Assembly (NCBI GenBank): GCA_023678885.1
Contig: CM042993.1
Location: 2,006,501-2,070,500, forward strand
DNA: 64,000 bases
Direction: 5' to 3'
DNA from: Pogostemon cablin
Taxonomy: Eukaryota > Streptophyta > Magnoliopsida > Lamiales > Lamiaceae
Position 1 is the stretch's first letter. Every line of letters begins with the position of its first letter. The translations under genes and the position numbers were made by a program. Positions 13,004 to 25,056 of this stretch are shown in pieces. Below the pieces are notes generated by a model, which saw only the letters and a list, made by a program, of their open reading frames with translations, did not search any database and was not told where the DNA came from.

Positions 13004-14424
13004 ACGTAGTAGATCAGATTTAGTTTATAATTTAATCCCAAATTTAAAAGAAAAAAATGATTAGAGATGTTTGATCTGAATCCTACCTCTAGACGTGGCC
13101 CAGAAAAAAGATACTATTGGAAAATAATTGAGTTTGACCAAATCAATGCTAAAGTTGAAACGGAATCCTTCGCATGTAGCCTAGGGACACATCGGTCTTT
13201 TCACATAACAAATAATTTCGAAATTCCATTTATTTTTCTAATTTTATAGGCTCCAAAATTTCTCTTTCAAACTCAAATTGAAATTGTTAAAATAAATAAT
13301 GTAATAAACACAAATATTCGGGTATTACAGGCAGCAGAAATATGAAGAAATTCAAGCTGCAAAGCGGATCCCGACAGCTTCCATTTGTGCACGTCAAGTT
13401 AAGGCAACTGCAGACTTTGTTTTTCTCTACAGTACCTCAGTACAGTGCAGTCCAGTTCCTTGCCATAAATACGTACAATTATACGTATGAAACATACAAA
13501 TCGTATCTAAAAAGCAAATATCTGTATAAATACATATATGAATGATTGTGTGAGGTGGCTGCCGTGGAAGAGAATAATACGCTAGACTGGAGACGAAGTG
13601 AGGCTGCCCGTTATATAGTGAAACCCTTGTGTTGTCAGTATTGGGCTGGGCATTTTAGTGGAGAGAAAAAGGCCGAATTATGTATAGTCTCAGGCCCATA
13701 TTGAATATGGGCTGGGCTGGATCGATATGACTAAATTCAAAATCCATTTCACACCCATCAATTTAGCAATTTACTGGTGGGAGTATGTGACGTGGACAGC
13801 AAGTAGCAAAATGAACATAAATCGTTCTTATTGGATGATGACTGTACAGATGGAGATTGGGTGGGACCCAATTCATTCAATTATACATATCAATATTTCT
13901 AAGGCTGGACCATATTTAGATCACACTGCTCTTATCAATCAGAAAATTGGGTGATACACAAAATTTATTTTTTTGATAAGAACCATCACACAATATTATA
14001 CTACTTTTTTTTCCTCTTTCTAATACTACAATATATACTATATTTTATTTTCTTTTTCATGGTATTCATACAAAACTATTATTTCATATTTCTATATTAA
14101 TTCACACATAATACTAACTAATATAATTATAAAAAAATGTGTGCTTTAATTATGAAATGAAAGGAGTAATATATTTTCGTTTTATTTATTAATTAAAAAA
14201 AGCTATAAATAAACGAATGTGCACTAAAAGACAAAAGAGGAAAGTGGGAATCTTGCTGGTCCAACGCGACGCCCCAGGGACCCAATAGCCACACCCTAGA
14301 CAAGCAAACTCCAACCTCTTTTCGTTTTTATTACTATTTTAATTAGACATATCAGTCACTATAGTTTAGACTTTAAATAGAAATTTAATTTTTTAAAAAT
14401 ATATTCAATTATTGAACCAAGTGG

Positions 14425-14762
14425 GAGGTCATTTGATACAATGGTTTGTATTTTTAATTCATAAATAAAAATAGTTTTGATTATTACATTACATGCTATT
14501 TTCCATGCGCTCTAAAAATTTAAGTACATAAGAGGTATATTTAAGTAGTAGATATGAGAGTAGAAAATTTTTTAGTGGGGTAGGTAATGGGAATACATGT
14601 ATATTGATTTTTATTGTTGGTATTTGGTTGGTGCAGTAATCAAAGTTCCTCGATCATTTCTATTGATTCAATAATTACTCTTCACCCTTCATTCTCATTT
14701 TCATTGACTTCTTAGTGATTCTCATTGCTATTTCGATTGAGAAATTTGTATCAAACGACTTC
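14425..14762. mobile_element. MITE-like inverted-terminal-repeat element
   Basis: The left end gaggtcatttgataca and the right end tgtatcaaacgacttc are inverted repeats matching at 14 of 16 positions. The element is about 340 bases long and non-coding. The superfamily is uncertain; the ends resemble PIF/Harbinger or hAT MITEs, and I do not see a clear target duplication. Confidence 0.5.
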
Positions 14763-15871
14763 TAAGTTGATAGTTATAAGGTGAGTTTTCAACTAAGTGG
14801 ATGGTCCCAGAGACGAAGATTCAAATCCCAAATGCAAGTAGTCAAAATTCTTATTCTCTTACCGTAAAAAAGTCCGCAGAAGTAAAGAAGATGAATCAGA
14901 GGATCAGATGTCATGATAAAGTTCTTCCCACACCATCTCTACAATTTCTATTCAAATATTATGGGCAAAATGACATTCAAATAATACATGCCTCAACGAA
15001 TCGATGCAATCACCACAAAACTCACAACTAAGAATATTGTTAGGAAAAACAATATCTCTGCGTTGCAACAAATCTTTGTTAGATAATTTTTTATTCATCA
15101 TGAGTGTACAGTGATCTTACTAGGAACAGTATTGCACCAAATCAAACCACATGTCATATTAAAATTCTAAATACTATTGTCATTGTCTATTTGTTGTCTC
15201 CTCCATTCATTTACTTCTCTTGTGATAAAACTTATTTCCACTAAACAATTATAATATACATAACTAATACAATTAAAATATAATAATGCACATATTATTA
15301 ATAAACTATCCATTATAATTAAATTATAATCCTCTATGTCCTTGCATAAAAAGCAAATTAATATAACCTCAAGGGTTAGAGATGATAAAGTAAGAGTATA
15401 GCCGACATAGCCGTTCATGAATAATGCCACTTTGACTTAGTGTTAATAAATGCGAAGCAGCCGCTACTCAGGTCACCAATACTCCAAATCCCATAATTCA
15501 AGCCTATCCTTTAAAATCTCGTTTTCACTTAATTAATCAAGATTAAGGGCGTTAAACCATGATTAACACGTATCCTCTACTGTACTAATGAAATTCAACC
15601 TTAAACTCTAATATATAAAATCATCTCATGAATAAATTTGAGATTATTCTCCAGTGCACCTGATACATCGATGCAACTATAGATTTATAAGGTAAAGTGA
15701 AAGATGTAGTGAGTAGTTATCAAAATTTTTTTAATTATTTTATTTTATTGTGTAGTAATGATTAAATAGATAGTTGATCTAACGATAGAGATTATTTAGA
15801 TGCACCGGTGCATCAGGTGTACAAAAGTTAAACTCATAAATTTGATATACTAAAAAAATATGATCATGATA

Positions 15872-16101
15872 TACTTCATCCGTCCGCTTCTAAGGTATCA
15901 ATTTCACTATTTTTGGCGTCCGCTTCAAAGGTATCAATTTCCTATATTTAGTAAAAAAAATATATGACCCACCACTTCCCTCTAATACAACTATCCACTT
16001 TACCTATAATAATAATACTCATTAATTCACGTGCAAAAACAAATAAAGACCTGTCACGTGCAAAAAACAAATAGATAACTTATAACCGGAAAGATGAAGT
16101 A
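15872..16101. mobile_element. Degenerate Stowaway-like MITE
   Basis: The left end tacttcatccgtccgcttc and the right end ggaaagatgaagta are a weak terminal inverted repeat bounded by TA. A phrase near the left end (gtccgcttc, aaggtatcaatttc) is duplicated in tandem. Confidence 0.45.
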
Positions 16102-16688
16102 TTTTTTTTCCCGAATTTATATGTACATATTTTTGTGAGAATATATTAAAAAAGAAAACAATTCGTACGGAATGTACTTTGGATGGTTCGGTAAAATAAA
16201 GCACGTAGAGTTGTTTGTTGGATGTGAGCAAATAAAGTGCAAGAAATATGAAAATTATTTTTATTATTATTGTGAAAATTTAATATTGTGTAGGTTATTA
16301 GTTTTAAAAATATGTGTAAGTTTTTTTATTTATAAATAAAAGTAAAAAAAGAGTGCTGAATATTTAGGAAGCGGGGAATATATATATTTTAATAAAAGAA
16401 ATGCATATTCCATACTAATTATGTCATCAGTATCACTTCACATGAAATATATGTTTGAATAATTAAAACACACAAGATTAAATAATTTTATTACACGCAG
16501 TTATATATCTCGAGTAGGTACCGTACACATGAAAGAAAACCTTGTACTATAATTTAATGAAAAAAATTAATTCCTCTATCTGCATGCACCTTAAATGTAT
16601 TTTTTGTGAGACTTATTTCCTAGAATAAATAAATGTGTATATTTATTTTGATTCTACTTAAAGAAAAAGAGTATAATAATAATTTCAA

Positions 16689-16975
16689 GAGTAACTCTCT
16701 TATGAGACGGGTTATATATGAGATGGGCGTGAGACGAGTTGACTAATCACTAAAATATGTTTATTGTATAGATAAAGTATGCTTAATTGTAGTTAAAGTA
16801 TGTCAATAATAAATTGTATTATAACACACTAAAATCATACTTTAATGCATTATTCAGCATATTTGAGAAAACATACTTTTAAAACTATTAAACATACTTT
16901 ATCTAAATAATAGACATACTTTAACACGTCTCACAAACCGTCTCATGTAAATAACGTCTCACAAGAGACTTTGTC
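16689..16975. mobile_element. MITE with long terminal inverted repeats
   Basis: The first ~45 bases (gagtaactctcttatgagac onward, including gggcgtgagacg) match the inverse of the last ~45 (cgtctcacaaaccgtctcat then acgtctcacaagagac). The interior is A/T-rich, with repeated catacttta/aaagtatg words in both orientations. Long inverted ends suggest a Mutator-like MITE, but this is inference. Confidence 0.55.
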
Positions 16976-17092
16976 AAATTTCAATATGCTGCTCCCTCCG
17001 TCTCATAAAATCTTTCACACATTCCTCATTTATTTGTCTCACAAAACCTTTCATACTGCAAAAAAAGTAAATATCACTCTATCTAACAAAAT

Positions 17093-17508
17093 CAAAAGTT
17101 ACATTAATTTCAAATTTGTCACTCATTTTTTCACACACATCTCATTACTTTATACTTTTTATTATCTAAAAATATTACAATACCCTCAAAAGTCAATAAA
17201 GTTGGACAAAAAATACAATTTTTTTTAAATAACGTGAAACAATAAGGTGAAAGGACTCGAGAGAAGTAAACGTGAAAATTATTATGGGACTCAGCAACAT
17301 CAAAAGTTACATTAATTTTATATTTGCCACTCATTTTTCACACACATCTCATTACTTTATATTTTTATTATCTAAAAATATTACAATACCATTCAAAATC
17401 AATAAAGTTGATAAAAAATATATTTTTTAATAACGTGAAATAGTAAACGTGAAAATGACTCGAGAGAAGTAAACGTGAAATATATTATGCGACTCAGAAT
17501 ACTAATTA
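17093..17508. repeat. 208-bp tandem duplication within MITE-like DNA
   Basis: The block starting caaaagttacattaattt at 17093 recurs at 17301 with small indels, including the shared phrases actcgagagaagtaaacgtg and aataacgtgaaa. The left neighbour starts ctccctccgtctcataaaat (16993), a Stowaway-like end, so this looks like a MITE with an internal tandem duplication. Confidence 0.6.
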
Positions 17509-17527
17509 GGAAAGACTCTTGCCCCCA

Positions 17528-17741
17528 GGGCATAGCTCAAGTGGTAGAGGAGAGGGTGGAAAGATCTTCCAGCTGAGCTTGGTTGCTGTAGGGTGGGGGT
17601 TCGAATCCTGCCTTTGGCATGAATTTGGCCCCTTGCAAGCACAAGTTTAACAGTGAGCCCTCTCTATAAGCCACTTGAGGCACATCCTGCGATTTATCTC
17701 ATCCACCAATCCTCAGGGCAAGGGTGGTGGGGGCCCTAACA
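17528..17741 (+). mobile_element. tRNA-derived SINE
   Basis: A tRNA-like head carries a Pol III box A (tagctcaagtgg, near 17532) and box B (ggttcgaatcc, near 17599), spaced as in tRNA genes but lacking a proper cloverleaf. It is followed by a tRNA-unrelated body. The part cttgaggcacatcctgcgattt resembles the fragment at 36286-36370. The 3' end runs straight into the TRIM element at 17742, so its tail may be truncated. Confidence 0.65.
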
Positions 17742-18300
17742 TGTTGGTTGGGTGTCAACCAAAGTCCCACATCGGTTAGAAGTGGAGATGGCGGAGGGTT
17801 TATAAGTGTGAGAGAGTCTCTCCCTAGCATGAGGCCTTTTGGGTGTGAAGCCCAGAGTGGTAAAATCGTGCGGGCCAGTGGGCGGCCCAAAGCGGACAAT
17901 ATCATGCTAGTGGATTGAGTGGGCCCGGCTTCGCTGGGCCGGATAAAAAAAACCCAACAAGTGGTATCAGAGCCAGGCCCCAGACTTAACCGGCCCAGCC
18001 CGGGTTGGTGGGATGTTCGGAACTCAAACTGGATGGTCTAGCTGCAGGACTTTGTTTGAGGGGAAAATGTTGGTTGGGTGTCAACCAAAGTCCCACATCG
18101 GTTAGAAGTGGGGATGGCGAGGGGTTTATAAGTATGAGAGAGTCTCTCCCTAGCATGAGGCCTTTTGGGTGTGATACCCAGAGTGGTAAAACCGTGCGGG
18201 TCAGTGGGCGGCCCAAAACGGACAATATCATGCTAGTGGATTGAGTGGGTCTGACTATATTAGGGGCCCGGCCCGGCTCACTGGGTGGATAAACCCAACA
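17742..18300 (+). mobile_element. Complete TRIM (mini LTR retrotransposon), 559 bp
   Basis: The 5' LTR (17742-17959, 218 bp) starts TGTTGG and ends CCAACA. Two bases later comes a primer-binding site complementary to initiator-Met tRNA (tggtatcagagcc, 17962-17974). The internal region is about 108 bp and ends in a purine tract (gaggggaaaa) directly before the 3' LTR (18068-18300, about 233 bp, same ends). The LTRs carry cccacatcggttagaagtgg, a phrase I know from plant TRIM/LTR families. There is no coding capacity, so mobility would need a helper element. The LTRs differ near their 3' ends by an insertion, so they are not freshly identical. ORFs overlapping this element are not genes. Confidence 0.85.
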
Positions 18301-20987
18301 AGAAAGGCCTCATACTATGGATATTGTCCGCTTTGGGCCTTCCACTGACCCGTACGGTTTTACCACTCTGGGCTTCACACCCAAAAGGCCTCATGCTAGG
18401 GAGAGACTCTCTCACACTTATAAACCCTCCGCCATCCCCACTTATAACCGATGTGGGACTTTGGTTGACACCCAACCAACATTTTTCCCTCAAACAAAGT
18501 CCCGCAACTAGACCATTCAGTTTGAGGTCCGAACATCCCACCAACCTCGGGCTGGGCCGGTTAAGTCGTTTATCCGCCCAGCGGAGCCGGGCACACTCAA
18601 TCCACTAGCATGATATTGTCCGCTTTGGGCCGCCCACTGGCCCGCACGGTTTCCCCTCAAACAAAGTCCCGCAGCTAGACCATCCAGTTTGAGGTCCGAA
18701 CATCCCACCAACCTCGGGCTGGGCCGGTTAAGTCGTTTATCCGCCCAGCGGAGCCGGGCACACTCAATCCACTAGCATGATATTATCCGCTTTGGGCCGC
18801 CCACTGGCCCGTACGGTTTTCCCTCAAACAAAGTCCCGCAGCTAGACCACCCAGTTTGAGGTCCGAACATCCCACCAACCCCGGGTTGGGCCGGTTAAGA
18901 CGTTTATCCGCCCAGCGGAGTCGGGCACACTCAATCCACTATCACACCCAAAAGGCCTCATGCTAGGGAGAGTCCATCCCTCAATTATAAATCCCGGGCT
19001 GGGCCAGTTAAGTCGTTTATCCGCCCAGCGAAGCCGGGCACACTCAATCCACTATCACACCCAAAAGGCCTCATGCTAGGGAGAGTCCATCCCTCAATTA
19101 TAAACCCCTCGCCATCCCCACTTCTAACCGATGTGGGACTTTGAGCCGGGCCGGACCCCTAGTATAGTTAGGCCCACTCAATCCACTAGCATGATATTGT
19201 CCGCTTGCTGGGCCAGTTAAGTCGTTTATCCGCCCAGCGAAGCCGGGCACACTCAATCCACTATCACACCCAAAAGGCCTCATGCTAGGGAGAGTCCATC
19301 CCTCAATTATAAACCCCTCGCCATCCCCACTTCTAACCGATGTGGGACTTTGAGCCGGGCCGAGCCCCTAGTATAGTTAGGCCCACTCAATCCACTAGCA
19401 TGATATTGTCCGCTTTGGGCCGCCCACTGACCCGCACGGTTTTACCGTTCTGGGTATCACACCCAGAAATCCCCACTTCTAACCGATGTGGGACTTTGAG
19501 CCGGGCCGGGCCCCTAGTATACTTAGGCCTACTCAATCCACTAGCATGATATTGTCCGCTTTGGGACGTCCACTGACCCGCACAGTTTCCCCTCAAACAA
19601 AGTCCCGCAGCTAGACCATCCAGTTTGAGGTCCGAACATCCCACCAACCTCGGGCTGGGCCGGTTAAGTCGTTTATCCGCCCAGCGGAGCCGGGCACACT
19701 CAATCCACTAGCATGATATTGTCCGCTTTGGGCCGCCCACTGGCCCGCACGGTTTCCCCTCAAACAAAGTCCCGCAGCTAGACCATCCAGTTTGAGGTCC
19801 GAACATCCCACCAACCTCGGGCTGGGCCGGTTAAGTCGTTTATCCGCCCAGCGGAGCCGGGCACACTCAATCCACTAGCATGATATTATCTGCTTTGGGC
19901 CGCCCACTGGCCCGTACGGTTTTCCCTCAAACAAAGTCCCGCAGCTAGACCACCCAGTTTGAGGTCCGAACATCCCACCAACCCCGGGTTGGGCCGGTTA
20001 AGACGTTTATCCGCCCAGCGGAGTCGGGCACACTCAATCCACTATCACACCCAAAAGGCCTCATGCTAGGGAGAGTCCATCCCTCAATTATAAATCCCGG
20101 GCTGGGCCAGTTAAGTCGTTTATCCGCCCAGCGAAGCCGGGCACACTCAATCCACTATCACACCCAAAAGGCCTCATGCTAGGGAGAGTCCATCCCTCAA
20201 TTATAAACCCCTCGCCATCCCCACTTCTAACCGATGTGGGACTTTGAGCCGGGCCGGACCCCTAGTATAGTTAGGCCCACTCAATCCACTAGCATGATAT
20301 TGTCCGCTTGCTGGGCCAGTTAAGTCGTTTATCCGCCCAGCGAAGCCGGGCACACTCAATCCACTATCACACCCAAAAGGCCTCATGCTAGGGAGAGTCC
20401 ATCCCTCAATTATAAACCCCTCGCCATCCCCACTTCTAACCGATGTGGGACTTTGAGCCGGGCCGAGCCCCTAGTATAGTTAGGCCCACTCAATCCACTA
20501 GCATGATATTGTCCGCTTTGGGCCGCCCACTGACCCGCACGGTTTTACCGTTCTGGGTATCACACCCAGAAATCCCCACTTCTAACCGATGTGGGACTTT
20601 GAGCCGGGCCGGGCCCCTAGTATACTTAGGCCTACTCAATCCACTAGCATGATATTGTCCGCTTTGGGACGTCCACTGACCCGCACAGTTTTACCGTTCT
20701 GGGTATCACACCCAAAAATCCCCACTTCTAACCGATGTGGGACTTTGAGCCGGGCCGGGCCCCTAGAACCGATGTGGGACTTTGAGCCGGGCCGGGCCCC
20801 TAGTATAGTTAGGCCTACTCAATCCACTAGGATGATATTGTCCGCTTTGGGACGTCCAAAGACCCGCACGGTTTTACCATTCTGGGTATCACACCCAAAA
20901 GGCCTCATGCTAGGGAGAGACTCTCTCATACTTATAAACCCCTCGTCATCTCCACTTCTAACCGATGTGGGACTTTGGTTGACACCC
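18301..20987 (-). repeat. Tandem array of rearranged TRIM fragments
   Basis: From 18301 on, the same TRIM sequence continues mainly in inverse orientation. Sub-units of about 168 bp join an internal-region piece (cctcaaacaaagtcccgcag through gggctgggccggttaag) directly to LTR pieces (tttatccgcccagcg through ccgctttgggccgcccactg), skipping the primer-binding site. A larger unit is duplicated in tandem: about 18487-19589 and 19590-20692 match with a constant offset of 1103 and few visible differences. The array ends with an LTR edge (gtgggactttggttgacacc) near 20987. Confidence 0.8.
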
Positions 20988-21162
20988 AAATACATCATCT
21001 AGGAAAGACTTGTGGTTGTTGAATTTTCCAGGTAGGATATAAAAATGCAACAAGTCGACTCCAAAGAGAAGAGGGGGTGATCGATCATAAAATTTTGCTA
21101 GCTCTCTTCTCTCTCTAGAAATTATCACAACAATTCATTTCTAACCCCTCAAACCTAACCCT

Positions 21163-24100
21163 ATGGCCGTATCCAGCTTCGCTAGGGTTATTCCGTCCTT
21201 CGAGTGCCGTTCCGATCCAGATTTCTCCCGTCCGGAGATGCCTTCAGCTGGATGCGGCGGTTTCACTGGAAAAGCGAAATCGTCTATCCTCTCCGGCGGC
21301 GGCGGGGGAGTGCACGGCCTGTCCTCTCTCATTTTGAAATTTCCGCCGAATTTCGTGAGGCAGCTGAGCAACAAGGCTCGGAGAAACTGTAGCAACATTG
21401 GCGTGGCTCAGGTCGTGGCGGCTTCGTGGGCGAACAACCCAGGCGCGTCGGATTCGTCGCCGGTGGCTAAGGCTGTCGACGCCGCCGCAGCAGCCATGGC
21501 ACCGGTTGAGGTTGAGACCGGTGTCGATGATGTGGTTCCTGCGGCTAATGATTCGTGCTGTAATGGCGAAAATGTACAGATTGACGGATCACCTAACTTT
21601 AAATACGCTTCATTTTTGAATTCGGATGCAAGCATAACAATTCATGCTGGTATGTATACTTTCCTTAATTAAAAAAAAAAATCCTCCTGAGATCTATGTC
21701 TGCGTTCTTAATACTTGTTTTAGAAGCTGTAATATTTTTACATGACATGAGATTTTGTGAGGTGGAAAACTAGGTATTGGTTAAACATCATATTATCATT
21801 TTGCATTTTTACATTTCTGTTTCTAGATAATTTCTGATTTATTTATTGCTCATAAATGGCATCTAACATCTTAGTTATATTGTGAATGTGCTGATTTGGC
21901 CAGGTGAAAGATTAGGTCGCGCCATTGTTACTGATGCTATAACTACTCCAGTAGTTAATACATCGGCTTATTTCTTTGAGAAAACTTCGGATCTCATTGA
22001 TTTTAAGGTATATTTAGTTGTACCATATTAATTTGTGCTTCCAAAGAATGTTGGTATTTCTTATTACCGTGGTGGTTTGAGCACTAACCAGAGATAACAT
22101 GTGACTATGTGAGGTCATCATTGTTATCCTGATTGCAATGGGTACCCATAATAACTACATGATTTGCTAGCAGAATTCCTCGTATATAATCGGAATGTAA
22201 ATAGGGGCAGAATGCAAATAAACAAATTATACATTTCATATAGATTTAGAATAATTTAAAGGACCAAATATAATTGGGATAACAAAACCAATTTGACTTG
22301 AATTTTGAATTTATTTTGAGCTATTCTTTATTAATCTGGGCAATCAGAGTTTGTTAGGTATTTGTTGAACTCCAAAACAGTTTCTTTAACCATTGAGCAA
22401 ATCCTAGCTTTCTGAATATGCTATTTTATTTTTGCGAGTCCTTTGGATTAACTTTATGCCCCATCATATTGGATGTTGTATATTTTTTTATGTTATTTAT
22501 TGGTCCATTGGCAGGAAAAAAGACGTGCAAGTTTTGAATACGGACGATATGGGAATTACACTACTCTTGTTTTAGAGGAGAAGATAAGGTCAGTTTGATT
22601 TTCCCCATTGTTTGTTGTTATGATTCATGTCAAAATAAGGCTTTAATTTGGTTTCTTGTAAACGTACCAGTGCACTGGAAGGAGCTGAATCAACAATTTT
22701 GATGGCATCTGGAATGTGCGTTAGCGTTGTCATGTTGATGGCTCTGATCCCTGCTGGGGGGCATTTAGTGACTACCACTGACTGCTACAGGAAGACTCGG
22801 ATATTCATTGAGAACTTTCTTCCTAAAATGGGAATCACTGTATGATCTTTCTGACCAATTATTTGAGTTCGTATTCTCTTTTGGGATTGCATTGAGTTTA
22901 TCTTTTCTATTGAATAAAGGAACCTGTAAAGAATGTCTTCTCTCTTTATGAATTCACTGGACTATTAAGTTATGGCATCCGCCTTCAAGTCTATTCTTAA
23001 ATTGATTTAAACTTAAAGCAGAAGAAAAGAATGTAGTAGATAAAAAATCTGAGAATAGTTTTACCTAATTTTTGTGCTGGACTCTTGATGTTCTTTTTCC
23101 CATGATAATAAAATGCAGGCAACTGTCATTGATCCTGCTGATATTGGTGGTCTGGAGTCTGCTTTAGACAAGAACAATGTGGGTATTGGTGAATATTTCT
23201 TTATGCATTATTATTTTGTTTGAACATGCTTTTCTCATTAGAGTGCTTACTGAAATAGTACTTGAACTTCTTTGCAGGTCACTCTTTTCTTTACTGAATC
23301 TCCAACGAATCCTTTCTTGAGATGTGTTGACATTGAGAGGGTCTCAAAGCTTTGTCATGACAAAGGAGCCCTGGTGTGCGTAGATGGGACATTTGCAACT
23401 CCTCTTAACCAGAAAGCCCTAGCTCTTGGAGCTGATCTTATTCTGCACTCTGCAACTAAGTACATCGCTGGCCACAATGATGTATGATGTGTTTCGCTTA
23501 CAAACAGTCTCTGATCAGTTCAATCAATTTTATTTTCTGTTAGTATTGTCTATTTTAGTATTTAATTACAGAAGTTCTGCACAGGTTCTTGCAGGATCAA
23601 TCAGTGGTCCTGAGAAGTTAGTTTCCCTTATTCGTAACTTGCATCATGTTCTTGGCGGTGCTCTAAATCCTGTGAGTATCCAGAATTTTTTTTTGGCTGC
23701 CCCTCAGTGTTGGCTTACAATTACTCGCAACTAATGATGCTTTGCTAATTGTGCTTGATACCATAGTCCTGCTCTCAAGCAATCTATCTAGCTATGCATG
23801 ATTAACATTCTTCTCTTCTTGATCAGAATGCTGCGTATCTGATCATCAGAGGCATGAAAACGCTGCATCTTCGTGTACAGCAACAAAATTCAACAGCACA
23901 AAGGATGGCCGAAATTTTAGAGGCACATCCCAAGGTTAATAGACATGTCTAACTCATGCTTTCATCAAGTTTATTTTTATTTCTTCCCATTTTTTAAAGT
24001 GAACAAAGCATGGTGCTCAGAAATTCTTTGGGCAATTTTCTTGGCTATGCTTAAATTTTATTGCATCTCACATTGGTTGCACATGCAAGAAGTGGGAAGG

Positions 24101-25056
24101 GCATACAAGTGGATCAATCTTATACCTTTGACCATGGCTTTGGATTTAACTTAGGGGCTCCCTAGCTTATATGCTACCAGATTTTTATCATATTTCTTGC
24201 TATATGTATTAGCTTTTAATTTTGCACACTTTAATAGTACGTCTATTTCGTCTTATGCTGTCCGTACACTCCTGCTGGAGCTGGCATGCTATGAATGAGT
24301 ATTTTTATTTAAACAGAAACAAGTTCTTTACAATTTTTAGTCATGTACACATAACAATCCATGTTCATGCTCACCCACGTATAACAGGTCAATGAACAGT
24401 TGTATTGGTGGCAAAAGTTTGCAAATGGAGTAATTTTTAGTACTAATTAGTAAGAGTATTAATTGCAGATTAGGCGCGTGTATTACCCGGGCCTGGCTAG
24501 TCATCCAGAACACGAACTTGCCAAGAAACAAATGACTGGTTTCGGTGGTGTGGTTAGTTTTGAGGTCAGTATTGTATAGATACAGCTGAACTCTTTTTTG
24601 TTTTATGTTTCCCTATGAAGCACCCTCTCTGAAATTTCATCATAATTGAATTTGGTTAGGTTGATGGAGATCTTCATACGACCGCAAAATTCATTGATGC
24701 ACTGAAAATACCATACATAGCCCCATCCTTTGGAGGATGTGAAAGCATTGTTGATCAACCTGCTATAATGTCTTATTGGTACATACTTTCTTATTGAATA
24801 TAATTAGCTTGAAGCCATACTACTTCATTAGACTTTTTTAAAGCCATTCATCCTTGTATTCATTATGAAAACAAGTGGTGGATATGCATATCTGGCTTCT
24901 GATATGTAGCTATCAAATAACGTATGAAACAGGGACCTTCCACCATCAGAGAGGGCCAAGTATGGTATATTGGACAACTTGGTTCGGTTCAGCTTCGGAG
25001 TGGAGGACTTGGACGACTTGAAGACGGACATTCTTCAGGCTCTGGAGGCGATATAG
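21163..25056 (+). CDS. CGS1: Cystathionine gamma-synthase, plastid
   Basis: Eleven exons join in frame: 21163-21649, 21904-22007, 22515-22588, 22671-22839, 23119-23178, 23278-23481, 23585-23671, 23827-23934, 24469-24564, 24660-24778, 24933-25056. The product is 543 residues, close to the Arabidopsis enzyme. It makes cystathionine from O-phosphohomoserine and cysteine, the first committed step of methionine synthesis, in the plastid. The N-terminus (about 1-68) is Ser/Arg-rich, as in transit peptides. The PLP fold is complete, with the Schiff-base lysine in HSATKYIAGHND (Lys359), YGRYGNYTT and the C-terminal SFGGCESIVDQPA motif. Residues 73-92 contain RRNCSNIGVAQ, the MTO1 element by which the nascent peptide and S-adenosylmethionine stall translation and trigger mRNA decay, so feedback control in exon 1 is expected. 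The TRIM array lies just upstream. Confidence 0.96.
21379..21438 (+). promoter_or_regulatory. MTO1-type nascent-peptide arrest element in CGS exon 1
   Basis: Codons 73-92 encode RRNCSNIGVAQVVAASWANN. The first eleven residues and the tryptophan match the Arabidopsis CGS1 element that arrests ribosomes when S-adenosylmethionine is abundant. The residue after the Trp is Ala90 here; in Arabidopsis it is Ser94, the arrest position. The regulatory role is inferred from the family. Confidence 0.85.

Larger units (their letters stand above)
6006..17527. other. Gene-free, repeat-rich interval of about 11.5 kb
   Basis: Both strands show only short ORFs without recognisable domains or consistent splicing. 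The DNA is mostly A/T-rich. Recognisable content is limited to the transposon-derived pieces listed separately: 8242-8657, 11544-12117, 12337-13003, 14425-14762, 15872-16101, 16689-16975 and 17093-17508. Stretches such as 6006-8240 and 8660-11540 show nothing I can assign. Confidence 0.6.

Noticed and set aside
17528..17610. A functional tRNA gene
   Set aside because: Boxes A and B are present, but there is no matching acceptor stem or proper anticodon arm; the sequence continues as a SINE body.
17742..18300. Cassandra-type TRIM
   Set aside because: I looked for the 5S rRNA-like promoter block that defines Cassandra LTRs and did not find it; the LTRs are a different family.
17699..21002. Numerous 60-137-codon ORFs on both strands in the GC-rich block
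   Set aside because: They are translations of TRIM LTR and internal sequence, repeat with the 1,103-bp unit, and match no protein family.
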